9,112 bases of DNA, taken from positions 1-9,112 of the forward strand of contig JADFLD010000042.1 of assembly GCA_022564535.1 (NCBI GenBank). The letters are read 5' to 3'. The translations under genes were made by a program, and so were the position numbers. Positions within the stretch are counted from its first letter, which is position 1; every line of letters begins with the position of its first letter. The notes beneath the pieces were generated by a model. It worked only from the letters and a program-made list of their open reading frames with translations, was not told the origin of the DNA and made no database searches. This DNA is from Gemmatimonadota bacterium (GTDB lineage: Bacteria; Gemmatimonadota; Gemmatimonadetes; Longimicrobiales; UBA6960). This document shows, piece by piece, positions 1 to 6,497 of the stretch.

Positions 1-1
1 A

Positions 2-844
2 GAGCCGGTATGGCCGATCGAAGAGCGGCCTGTGCCGCAGTCGACCGTGCCGGGTGAGCATAGCTCCCCGACCCAGCCTTTTCCGACCAAGCCGCCTCCC
101 TTCGGCGCCCAAGGCGTGACGGAGGACGACCTGATCGATTTCACGCCCGAGCTTCGCGCGCGCGCGCTGGCACTAGTCGAGCCTTTCCTGCTCGGTCCGA
201 TCTTCACCCCGCCGTCGATGCCTACGGACGGCAAGCTTGGCACACTCGGGCGCCCGGGCATCTGGGGCTCGGCCAACTGGAACACCGGCGCCTTCGATCC
301 CGAGACGGGCTATTACTACGCCGTGTCTCACATGTTACCCGACGTGTACACGATCACCCAGCCGTCCGGGCCTGAGGCGACGATGCTGTACTCGGGCTTC
401 GAGGAACTAGACAGTCGGGTGCCCCGCATCGACGGGCTCCCGATCTTCAAGCCTCCATACGGTCGGATCACTGCGATCGACATGAACAGAGGCGAGCACG
501 TCTGGATGGTCGCGAACGGAGACGGGTTGCGAAACCATCCACTTTTGGAGGGCCTCGACGTCGGACCGCTGGGAGTTCCGGGACGCGCCGCTCCCCTCGT
601 TACATCGACGCTGCTGTTCGTTGCGGAAGGAAGCGACGCCATAATCGGGACCTCCGAGGACATGTGGGGCCTGAGCTTCCGCGCGTACGACAAGGCGACG
701 GGTGAGGTCATCTGGTCCACAGAACTAGACGCCGGCGCTACCGCCGCGCCGATGAGCTACATGTACGGCGGGACGCAATACATCGTCATGGCGATCGGCG
801 GAAACGGTCACGCGGCCGAGTGGGTCGCGTTGGCTCTCAGATGA
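2..844 (+). CDS. PQQ-dependent dehydrogenase (quinoprotein), C-terminal part; 5' end outside the window
   Basis: The reading frame is open from the first bases and ends at TGA 842-844, so this is the last ~280 residues of a longer protein. It matches the C-terminal part of the complete gene that follows: both share the block WPIEERPVPQSTVPGE, then DLIDFTPELR, IFTPPS, NWNTGAFDPET, GRITAIDMN and RAYDKATGEVIW, and end EW(V/I)AL(A/G)LR. By eye the two are roughly 60% identical over this part, and both run exactly 281 residues from the EPVW block to the stop. The [AV]xDxxTGxxxW repeats are the tryptophan-docking motifs of the eight-bladed PQQ propeller. In this family periplasmic PQQ enzymes oxidise alcohols, aldoses or polyols and pass electrons to quinone or cytochrome c; the substrate cannot be read here. 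No CxxCH haem motif is visible. The catalytic residues and signal peptide lie upstream of the window. The stop overlaps the next gene's start (ATGA). Confidence 0.9.
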   Translation, partial: EPVWPIEERPVPQSTVPGEHSSPTQPFPTKPPPFGAQGVTEDDLIDFTPELRARALALVEPFLLGPIFTPPSMPTDGKLGTLGRPGIWGSANWNTGAFDPETGYYYAVSHMLPDVYTITQPSGPEATMLYSGFEELDSRVPRIDGLPIFKPPYGRITAIDMNRGEHVWMVANGDGLRNHPLLEGLDVGPLGVPGRAAPLVTSTLLFVAEGSDAIIGTSEDMWGLSFRAYDKATGEVIWSTELDAGATAAPMSYMYGGTQYIVMAIGGNGHAAEWVALALR

Positions 845-2814
845 GGAAAGCCGTGTTGGCATGGGTGGCGGGCACGTGCCTGCTCTTCATGGCAGACGCC
901 GCCACCGCGTTCGCAGTGCTCGCGCTGACGCAGGCGCATGAGACTCCGACCCAACCGCTTCCTGCCAGCGATTGGACCTACTTCGGAGGCGATCGATCGT
1001 TCCAACGTTACGCGCCACTCGACCAGATCGATCGGTACAACGTCGAAGATCTAAGAATTCTGTGGCGGCGTTCCGCGATCGATCCTGCTTACACGGAGGA
1101 GTTCCCCGGTCGCAATGTGTCCGGCAATCTGCGATCGACTCCGATTCTGATCGGCAGAACCCTCTTCGCTCCCGACGCTCTGGGGCTCGTCGAAGCCTTC
1201 GACCCTGGCACGGGGGAGACGATCTGGCGTCAACGGCCTTTCAACGCCTCGCCGGAGGAGGCCACCGCGCGCAGCTCTCGCGGAGTGGATTACTGGCACG
1301 ACGGCGACGAGGGCAGGCTCCTGTCCGTGCGGGGCGCGTACCTCTACGCGCTCGACCCCGCCACCGGCGCAACGTACACCGACTTCGGCGAGCAGGGTCG
1401 GGTGAATCTGATCCCGCCCACGGGGAGGTCCTTCAGTTGGAGCTCCGGCCCCATCGTGGTCGGTGACGTGATCGTCGTCGGTGGGGTAGTTGACGGTCCG
1501 GGCGACTCGGGCATGCTGTGGCGCGGAAGTGCTCCGGAGAACGTGCGCGGATACGACGTCCGGACCGGTCGCCTGCTGTGGGCCTTCCACGTCGTGCCGG
1601 AGGAGGGCGAACTTGGGGTCAACACCTGGGGCGACGACTCGTGGAAGTACTCTGGGGACCTGGGATCGTGGTGCTGCTTGAGCGCGGATGAGGAGCTCGG
1701 CCTGGTCTACGTGCCCTTCACTGCCCCGACCGCGGCGTACTACGGGGGCCACCGCCCGGGGGCGAACCTTTTCTCGAACAGCCTCGTCGCGATCGACGCC
1801 ACGACAGGAGAGCGCGTCTGGCACTTCCAGATGGTCCACCACGACCTGTGGGAGTACGACACGGTCGGACCCCCTACGCTCGGGGACATCACGGTCGATG
1901 GCCGACACATTCGAGCCGTCATGCAGCCGAGCAAGACGGGATTCCTTTACGTCTTCGACCGCGTGACGGGCGAGCCCGTGTGGCCTATCGAGGAACGGCC
2001 CGTGCCCCAGTCGACCGTGCCGGGCGAACGAACGTCCCCCACCCAGCCGTTTCCGACCAAGCCCGCCCCGTTTGCGCAACAGGGCCTGACCGTGGACGAC
2101 CTCATCGACTTCACGCCCGAACTCCGGAGCCGGGCGCTTGCGCTGGCCGACTCGTTCGTGCTCGGCGAGATATTCACACCGCCCTCCGTCGTGTCGGGGG
2201 AGGGTGATGGCAACGGTGGCACCCTGATGCTCCCGGGGTCCTGGGGCGCCGGGAATTGGAATACGGGCGCCTTCGATCCTGAGACAAGCATCTACTACGC
2301 CTTCGCACACGCCATCCCCCGGGTGTATCGACTGGAGAGGGCGACCGACCCCGAGTCGGAAATGGAATATTGGAGCCCCAACCGGAATGCCCCCTACCTC
2401 GAAGGGGTGCCGATCACCAAGCCGCCCTGGGGGCGGATCACCGCGATCGACATGAACACCGGAGAGCATGTGTGGTCGGTCGCGAACGGTCGTGGCCTCG
2501 AGGACCATCCGCTCCTCGACGCTCTCGACCTTCCCGCCTTGGGCATCGCCAGTCGCCCCGCGTCGCTCGTGACCCGGACGCTGCTCTTCATGGGCGACGG
2601 AGGGAACGTGTTCGGGGGCGTTCAGCGGAACATGTGGGGGAAGGTATTCCGCGCCTACGATAAGGCGACCGGAGAAGTGATCTGGGAGACCGACCTACCC
2701 ACCGGCGTGACCGGCGCACCCATGACCTACATGCACGAAGGCAAGCAGTACATCGTCGTTGCGATCGGGGGCCGCAACCACCCACCGGAGTGGATCGCGT
2801 TGGGGCTGCGCTAG
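841..2814 (+). CDS. PQQ-dependent dehydrogenase (quinoprotein), complete, exported
   Basis: 657 residues. ATG 841 is preferred over the in-frame GTG at 820 because it begins a clear Sec signal peptide: MRK, a hydrophobic core, and a likely cut after AFA near residue 25. It also gives the ATGA overlap with the upstream gene, and there is no strong Shine-Dalgarno, so translational coupling is likely. DWTYFGGD..RYAPLDQI follows the signal, as in PQQ alcohol/glucose dehydrogenases. Propeller tryptophan-docking repeats lie near 117-129, 169-179, 236-247, 316-327, 370-381, 476-486, 534-545 and 604-615. HHDLWEYD (about 333-340) and SKTGF (364-368) carry the Asp335 and Lys365 that align with the catalytic Asp466 and Lys493 of E. 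coli membrane glucose dehydrogenase. There are no membrane helices after the signal and no CxxCH, so it is a soluble periplasmic quinoprotein without its own haem domain. Odd point: adjacent cysteines 278-279 (SWCCLS). Substrate unknown. PQQ biosynthesis genes are not in the window. Confidence 0.92.
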   Translation: MRKAVLAWVAGTCLLFMADAATAFAVLALTQAHETPTQPLPASDWTYFGGDRSFQRYAPLDQIDRYNVEDLRILWRRSAIDPAYTEEFPGRNVSGNLRSTPILIGRTLFAPDALGLVEAFDPGTGETIWRQRPFNASPEEATARSSRGVDYWHDGDEGRLLSVRGAYLYALDPATGATYTDFGEQGRVNLIPPTGRSFSWSSGPIVVGDVIVVGGVVDGPGDSGMLWRGSAPENVRGYDVRTGRLLWAFHVVPEEGELGVNTWGDDSWKYSGDLGSWCCLSADEELGLVYVPFTAPTAAYYGGHRPGANLFSNSLVAIDATTGERVWHFQMVHHDLWEYDTVGPPTLGDITVDGRHIRAVMQPSKTGFLYVFDRVTGEPVWPIEERPVPQSTVPGERTSPTQPFPTKPAPFAQQGLTVDDLIDFTPELRSRALALADSFVLGEIFTPPSVVSGEGDGNGGTLMLPGSWGAGNWNTGAFDPETSIYYAFAHAIPRVYRLERATDPESEMEYWSPNRNAPYLEGVPITKPPWGRITAIDMNTGEHVWSVANGRGLEDHPLLDALDLPALGIASRPASLVTRTLLFMGDGGNVFGGVQRNMWGKVFRAYDKATGEVIWETDLPTGVTGAPMTYMHEGKQYIVVAIGGRNHPPEWIALGLR

Positions 2815-2838
2815 AGAACGCGGTTAGCAGGTCGCTGA

Positions 2839-2857
2839 GGCGTTGGTGCATGGCTCC
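2839..2857 (+). repeat. IS left terminal inverted repeat
   Basis: GGCGTTGGTGCATGGCTCC, an exact reverse complement of positions 3901-3919. It begins with the GG typical of IS5-family ends and would be the transposase binding and cleavage site. Confidence 0.9.
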
Positions 2858-2907
2858 TGATCTAGCTTCGTTGTGACGCGAAGCCCCAGACCCAGGAGTC
2901 ATCACCC

Positions 2908-3864
2908 GTGAAGTATCCGAAGCGAAGCCAATACAAGCACGCGAAGTCGCAGTATCGGGTCAGCAATTGGCCTGAGTACGAGGCCGGCCTGCAGCGCCGA
3001 GGCGACCTGACCATCTGGCTCTCCGATACCGCACTCGACGCCTGGCGTGCTCCAGCCAGCGGCAGACCCGGCGGCCAACGCAGGTATGCGGACATCGCGA
3101 TCGAGGCTGCGCTGACGATCCGCATGGTCTTTCATCTTCCGCTTCGCCAGACCGAGGGCTTCCTCCGCTCGCTGGCCCAGATGCTCGACGTCGATCTCCC
3201 GATCCCTGACCACACCACGCTGTCTCGGCGGCTGAAGAAGCTCGGCGACATTCGGTGTCGTAGGCTCGTCACGGATCGACCGATCCATCTGCTCATCGAC
3301 AGCACTGGGCTCAGGATTCATGTCGGTCATCTGCGGAAACCGCCCAGGAACAGGGCTTGGAGAAAATTGCACCTCGCGGTCGACGCTGGCACGGGTGAGA
3401 TCGTTGCATCGGATCTGACGGGCCGTCGGACGCATGACTCGACCCAGGTTCCGACCCTGCTTGAGCAGATAGATCAGCCCCTCGCGTCGGTCTCTGCCGA
3501 CGGTGCGTACGACACCCGTGCCGTGTACGAAGCCGCTCAAGAGCGCGGTGAAGGTCGAGCAGTCAGAGTGCTCATTCCGCCTGGACGCGATGCCCAGCTG
3601 AGTCCACGGCCCTCGGCCGCGCTGAGGGAGCGAAACCGTAACATCCGCTCGATCCGAGAACTCGGTCGACGCGAGTGGCACACGCGCTCCGGATACAGCA
3701 GGCGCAGCTTGGTCGAGAATGCTGTCTACCGATACAAAACGATCATCGGCCGAAGCATGCGAAGTCGAACCCTTGAGGGCCAACGCGTGGAGGTGCAACT
3801 CGCGTGCGGTATTCTCAACACGATGACTCGCCTTGGGATGCCGGACAGCTACCGAGTCGCGTGA
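2908..3864 (+). CDS. IS5-family DDE transposase, apparently intact
   Basis: 318 residues, close to the 307 of the IS903 transposase. The start is GTG 2908 with an AGGAG Shine-Dalgarno at 2894-2898, nine bases upstream. The N-terminal third (RGDLTIWLSDTALDAW, then RRYADIAIEAALTIRMVF and PDHTTLSRRLKKL) is the conserved DNA-binding part of this family. The RNase H-fold catalytic triad is visible: Asp131 in LLIDSTGLRI, Asp198 in SADGAYDT and Glu270 in YSRRSLVENAVYRYK. The last motif fits the family signature Y-x2-R-x3-E-x6-K exactly. RRTHDSTQVPTLLEQI and the C-terminal NTMTRLGMPDS are also typical. No frameshift or stop is seen, so the enzyme may be active. It would cut and rejoin the element at its terminal repeats. 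A 337-codon antisense frame covers the gene but is a coding shadow. Confidence 0.94.
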   Translation: MKYPKRSQYKHAKSQYRVSNWPEYEAGLQRRGDLTIWLSDTALDAWRAPASGRPGGQRRYADIAIEAALTIRMVFHLPLRQTEGFLRSLAQMLDVDLPIPDHTTLSRRLKKLGDIRCRRLVTDRPIHLLIDSTGLRIHVGHLRKPPRNRAWRKLHLAVDAGTGEIVASDLTGRRTHDSTQVPTLLEQIDQPLASVSADGAYDTRAVYEAAQERGEGRAVRVLIPPGRDAQLSPRPSAALRERNRNIRSIRELGRREWHTRSGYSRRSLVENAVYRYKTIIGRSMRSRTLEGQRVEVQLACGILNTMTRLGMPDSYRVA

Positions 3865-3900
3865 TCTTCGCTCGGGGGACGGGAGATCTGTTCTCTGTTC

Positions 3901-3919
3901 GGAGCCATGCACCAACGCC
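3901..3919 (-). repeat. IS right terminal inverted repeat
   Basis: On the plus strand this reads GGAGCCATGCACCAACGCC, the exact reverse complement of the left end at 2839-2857. It lies 36 bases after the transposase stop codon. Similarity does not continue inwards. Confidence 0.9.
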
Positions 3920-3975
3920 TTACCTATCTATCCGTTATCCGTCTTTGACGTCAGACTCCCCGGCACTCGCACTCG

Positions 3976-4530
3976 CTACATCTTCGGCAGCGTGACCCCC
4001 GTCTGCCGCATGTACTTGCCCTTGCGGTCCGCGTACGCCACTTCCGGCTCCTCATCCCCTTCGAAGAACAGCAGCTGTGCGATCCCTTCGCCACCGTAGA
4101 CCTTGGCCGGAAGGGGTGTCGTATTCGAGATCTCGAGGGTGAGGTGGCCCTCCCAAGTCGGCTCGAGCGGCGTCACGTTCACAATCAGGCCGCAGCGTGC
4201 GTACGTGGACTTGCCGACGCAGAGGACGAGGACGTTCCGCGGAATCCGGAAGTACTCCTCGGTGCGCGCCAACGCAAAAGAGTTCGGGGGGATGACACAT
4301 TCGGGTCCGACGATGTCTACGAACGACCGATCGTCGAAGTTCTTCGGATCGACGATGGAGTTGTGAACGTTGGTGAACACCTTGAACTCGGTCGACACGC
4401 GGATGTCGTATCCGTAAGAGGAGATTCCGTAGGAGATCTTGCCGCCACGAACCTGGCCGGTCTCGAAGGGCTCGATCATCCTGTGCTCTTCGCACATCCT
4501 ACGAATCCACTTATCGCTCTTGATGGACAT
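3976..4530 (-). CDS. dcd: dCTP deaminase
   Basis: 184 residues, on the minus strand. It deaminates dCTP to dUTP (in some relatives directly to dUMP), supplying the precursor for dTMP in the cytoplasm. Family hallmarks: the N-terminus [21 protein letters not shown] near 36-44, the nucleotide-site segment [10 protein letters not shown] (107-115), [22 protein letters not shown] (122-143) in which Glu133 aligns with the catalytic Glu138 of E. coli Dcd, then [11 protein letters not shown] and the C-terminal [12 protein letters not shown]. Length and both ends match the family. ATG 4530 is chosen because family members begin MSIKSD; a further in-frame ATG at 4614 would place the start inside the predicted -10 box. 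A GGAG lies about 11 bases upstream. I cannot tell from sequence alone whether it is a monofunctional deaminase or a bifunctional deaminase-dUTPase. It is divergent from nuoA and convergent with the IS and quinoprotein genes. Confidence 0.96.
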   Translation of the reverse strand: MSIKSDKWIRRMCEEHRMIEPFETGQVRGGKISYGISSYGYDIRVSTEFKVFTNVHNSIVDPKNFDDRSFVDIVGPECVIPPNSFALARTEEYFRIPRNVLVLCVGKSTYARCGLIVNVTPLEPTWEGHLTLEISNTTPLPAKVYGGEGIAQLLFFEGDEEPEVAYADRKGKYMRQTGVTLPKM

Positions 4531-4612
4531 CGACTGCGCTTCTCCGGTGGCTGGCATGGCGCCCGTCCCGGGACCGTCTTCACGACCGACTCCCGGCGCC
4601 TGTGGGCGGCCC

Positions 4613-4642
4613 AAGATAGACGACTTGCAGGACGTCGGTCAA
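4613..4642 (-). promoter_or_regulatory. Predicted sigma70-type promoter of dcd
   Basis: On the minus strand, TTGACC (plus-strand 4637-4642) is followed after 18 bases by TATCTT (4613-4618). This matches the -35 consensus at 5 of 6 positions and the -10 at 4 of 6, placing the transcript start near 4606 and giving a leader of about 75 bases before the dcd ATG. No operator was recognised. Confidence 0.6.
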
Positions 4643-4678
4643 ACCAGCCGAATCCGGCGCAAAGACTCGGTTCAGCCG

Positions 4679-4708
4679 TTGACACTCCCGCCGCGGCCCG
4701 GGTACCTT
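4679..4708 (+). promoter_or_regulatory. Predicted sigma70-type promoter of the nuo operon
   Basis: A perfect -35 TTGACA at 4679-4684 is followed after 18 bases by TACCTT at 4703-4708. The -10 is a weak match (3 of 6) but of a kind common in GC-rich genomes. Transcription would start near 4715, about 43 bases before the ATG of nuoA at 4758, or only about 13 before the alternative GTG at 4728. It faces away from the dcd promoter, with 36 bases between the two -35 boxes. Confidence 0.55.
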
Positions 4709-4757
4709 TTCGCCGTCGGGCACGCTCGTGAACGACTTCACAAACCCAAGCGATCCC

Positions 4758-5114
4758 ATGTCGGGAGCGTATCTCCCTCTCCTAATACTCTTCGCAGTAT
4801 CGATCCTGAATGCGCTCGGGATGGTGGTCACCTCGCACCTCTTCAGTCCGCGACGGGACACGCCGCAGAAGCTCATGCCCTACGAGTCGGGAATGATTCC
4901 ACTCGGGAGTACGCGCGAGCGCTTCTCGATCAAGTTCTACATGGTCGCGATCAGCTTCATTGTCTTCGACCTCGAGACGATCTTCTTGATTCCATGGGCC
5001 GTGCACATGCGCGAGCTCGGATGGAGTGCTTTTGTGTCGGTGAGCCTCTTCGTGACGGTTCTCGCGGTCGGGTTGATCTATGAGTGGAAAAAAGGAGGTC
5101 TGGAATGGGACTAG
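4758..5114 (+). CDS. nuoA: NADH:quinone oxidoreductase (complex I) subunit A
   Basis: 118 residues from ATG 4758, matching the usual ~120 of NuoA. It is a small membrane subunit at the junction between the peripheral arm and the proton-pumping membrane arm. Three membrane segments are visible at about 4-25, 58-80 and 89-109. The family pattern is intact: PYESG (41-45) in the long loop, then [19 protein letters not shown] (55-73) and FLIPWA. An in-frame GTG at 4728 would add ten hydrophilic residues (MNDFTNPSDP). Neither start has a good Shine-Dalgarno, and I prefer the ATG because homologues begin just before the YLPLLIL helix. It is the first gene of the operon; its last 10 bases overlap nuoB, and its end codes for the nuoB ribosome-binding site. 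Confidence 0.95.
   Translation: MSGAYLPLLILFAVSILNALGMVVTSHLFSPRRDTPQKLMPYESGMIPLGSTRERFSIKFYMVAISFIVFDLETIFLIPWAVHMRELGWSAFVSVSLFVTVLAVGLIYEWKKGGLEWD
5094..5098 (+). promoter_or_regulatory. Strong ribosome-binding site that fixes the nuoB start
   Basis: GGAGG within AAAAAAGGAGGT, six bases before ATG 5105. This near-perfect Shine-Dalgarno lies inside the 3' end of nuoA, where it encodes Lys-Gly-Gly. It decides against the in-frame ATG at 5084, which would read through it. Confidence 0.8.
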
Positions 5115-5791
5115 GTGACTTGCTTCCGGGCGGAGGCGTAGCCAAGACCACCGGTGGAATGTTCGGGGCGGGTAGTCCGACGTTTCTCACGAGCAAGATC
5201 GACGCGATCATCAACTGGGGCCGGATGAACTCCCTTTGGCCCATGCCGTTCGGGACCGCGTGCTGCGCGATCGAGATGATGGCTTCAGCGGCGTCGAACT
5301 ACGACTTGGCCCGTTTCGGCATGGAGCGGATGTCGTTCAGTCCCCGCCAGGCCGACGTCCTCATCTGCGCCGGCCGGGTCCCGTACAAGCTCGCTCCGGT
5401 CCTGCGGCGAATTTGGGACCAGATGCCGCAACCGAAGTGGTGCATTTCGATGGGTGCGTGCGCGAGTTCGGGCGGCGTTTTCGATGTCTATTCGATGGTG
5501 CAGGGGATCGACACGATCGTTCCGGTCGACGTGTACATCCCCGGGTGCCCGCCTCGCCCTGAGGGGCTGATCTACGGCCTGATGATGATCCAGGAAAAGA
5601 TCCGCGAGGAAAGCCTCACAAAACACTTCGAACACCGCGCCGAAGACCCCGCGCTCGTCGCCCAAGCGCACGCGAACGCAGCAGAATTGGTCGGCCTAAC
5701 CGGGCCGTTCGGCAACTCCACGCAGCAGGAGCAGCTCTCGACAGGAAGCGCGGTGACCGATGTTCCCGCGCCCGACGACCCGCTCTCCTGA
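5105..5791 (+). CDS. nuoB: NADH:quinone oxidoreductase subunit B (N2 iron-sulfur cluster protein)
   Basis: 228 residues. NuoB carries the terminal [4Fe-4S] cluster N2 that hands electrons to quinone at the interface with NuoD. All four expected ligands are present: the tandem Cys53-Cys54 ([11 protein letters not shown]), Cys119 ([10 protein letters not shown]) and Cys148 ([10 protein letters not shown]). [23 protein letters not shown] and the [14 protein letters not shown] stretch are typical of the family. ATG 5105 is chosen for its strong Shine-Dalgarno at 5094-5098; it overlaps the nuoA stop by 10 bases. The core ends near residue 170, and the rest is a variable, mostly polar tail rich in Ala, Glu and Ser, somewhat longer than in many homologues. 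That tail overlaps the possible upstream start of nuoC. Confidence 0.97.
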   Translation: MGLGDLLPGGGVAKTTGGMFGAGSPTFLTSKIDAIINWGRMNSLWPMPFGTACCAIEMMASAASNYDLARFGMERMSFSPRQADVLICAGRVPYKLAPVLRRIWDQMPQPKWCISMGACASSGGVFDVYSMVQGIDTIVPVDVYIPGCPPRPEGLIYGLMMIQEKIREESLTKHFEHRAEDPALVAQAHANAAELVGLTGPFGNSTQQEQLSTGSAVTDVPAPDDPLS

Positions 5792-6497
5792 CCCCATGAT
5801 CGACGACACGACGGGTGGGCTCGACGCGGTGGACGCGGGACCGGTGCCCTCGAAGGCCGCCGAAGCGGCCGACACCGCGTCCTCCGGTGACCCCGGCGAT
5901 CATAAGTCAGTCGCCGCGCTCATCGAGAAGTTCGGTGACGCGGTGGTGCGTCATCGGTTGAACGCGGGCGATCAGTTCGTCGTCTGGATCGACCCGGCCC
6001 GGAGCCACGAGATCCTTGCCTGGCTGAAGGACGACCCCGATCACAAGTACGACATGATGTCCGACGTCACGGCGCTGGATTACGGCGGGGGCAGGCCGAT
6101 CAACGTCGTCTATCAAATGTTCTCGACGGTACACAAGCACGAGCTTCGCATACGCTGTGAACTTCCACTGGACGCGCTGGAGATCGATTCGGTGTGCGAT
6201 CTCTGGAAGGCGGCCGACTGGCTCGAGCGCGAAGTCTTCGACCTCTTCGGCGTGACGTTCAGGGGCCATCCGGACCTCCGCCGCATACTCATGCCCGACG
6301 ACTACGGCGAGGGTCACCCGCTGCGAAAGGACTTCCCCCTACGGGGTCGCTTCTCGCGGGCGGAACAGACCCGCTGCGCCCTGAATCAGGACGTAGCGCG
6401 CTTCTACCAGCCCTCGGAGCTTCTTCACCGGCAACCTCAGGGCATCGCTCCCGTCGAGGCCGGCACGATCGGTCCTGCAGCGGAGGAAGAGGGCTGA
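5760..6497 (+). CDS. nuoC: NADH:quinone oxidoreductase subunit C (30-kDa subunit)
   Basis: 245 residues from ATG 5760, or 233 from the in-frame ATG at 5796. The first has an AGGAAG 11 bases upstream and overlaps nuoB by 32 bases; the second follows the nuoB stop by four bases but has no Shine-Dalgarno. The choice is open. NuoC is a cofactor-free subunit of the peripheral arm that packs against NuoB and NuoD. The 30-kDa signature is complete at about 156-177 (EREVFDLF, then GHPDLRRIL), followed by [20 protein letters not shown]. The family core starts near [11 protein letters not shown] (about residue 50), so there is an unusual N-terminal extension of some 35-50 residues rich in Asp, Ala, Gly and Pro, probably disordered. 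The stop overlaps the nuoD start by one base (TGATG). It is a separate gene, not a NuoCD fusion. Confidence 0.95.
   Translation: MFPRPTTRSPDPMIDDTTGGLDAVDAGPVPSKAAEAADTASSGDPGDHKSVAALIEKFGDAVVRHRLNAGDQFVVWIDPARSHEILAWLKDDPDHKYDMMSDVTALDYGGGRPINVVYQMFSTVHKHELRIRCELPLDALEIDSVCDLWKAADWLEREVFDLFGVTFRGHPDLRRILMPDDYGEGHPLRKDFPLRGRFSRAEQTRCALNQDVARFYQPSELLHRQPQGIAPVEAGTIGPAAEEEG

Larger units (their letters stand above)
2839..3919 (+). mobile_element. IS5-family (IS903-like) insertion sequence, apparently complete
   Basis: A 1081-bp element bounded by 19-bp perfect terminal inverted repeats with one transposase gene reading left to right between them. Size (IS903 is about 1.06 kb), single-ORF layout, transposase type and the terminal GGCGTTGGTGCA, which resembles the GGCTTTGTTGCA-like ends of IS903-group elements, all agree. 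The left boundary could be one base further out because the repeat match extends to A2838/T3920. The element sits 24 bases after the stop of the quinoprotein gene and 56 bases from the 3' end of dcd, so no reading frame is interrupted. The flanks show no duplicated target: the nine bases to the left are GGTCGCTGA and to the right TTACCTATC. Confidence 0.88.

Noticed and set aside
1051..2508. A 485-codon open frame on the minus strand
   Set aside because: It lies wholly opposite the quinoprotein gene, whose motifs are clear. Its translation is Arg/Gly/Val/His-rich with no recognisable domain, as expected for a shadow frame in GC-rich coding DNA.
841..2814. Cytochrome c (CxxCH) domain that would make the enzyme a quinohaemoprotein
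   Set aside because: No CxxCH motif occurs; the only cysteines are in the signal peptide and the CC pair.
3862..3890. GATCT...AGATC stem after the transposase as a terminator
   Set aside because: Only a five-base stem with a long loop and no T run.
2902..3915. A 337-codon antisense frame spanning nearly the whole IS
   Set aside because: It mirrors the transposase in the opposite strand with low-complexity Arg-rich translation; IS903-like elements have a single transposase gene.
2829..3929. A target-site duplication around the IS
   Set aside because: Flanks were compared for 2 to 9 bases with either possible element end; none match.
4531..4614. A 28-residue longer N-terminus for dcd from ATG 4614
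   Set aside because: It would begin inside the predicted -10 box, and family members start at MSIKSD, which is ATG 4530.
6194..6496. Upstream extension of the nuoD frame and a similar one before nuoE at 6766
   Set aside because: Both run inside the preceding nuo genes in another frame. Motifs and start signals place the real starts at 6497 and 7774.
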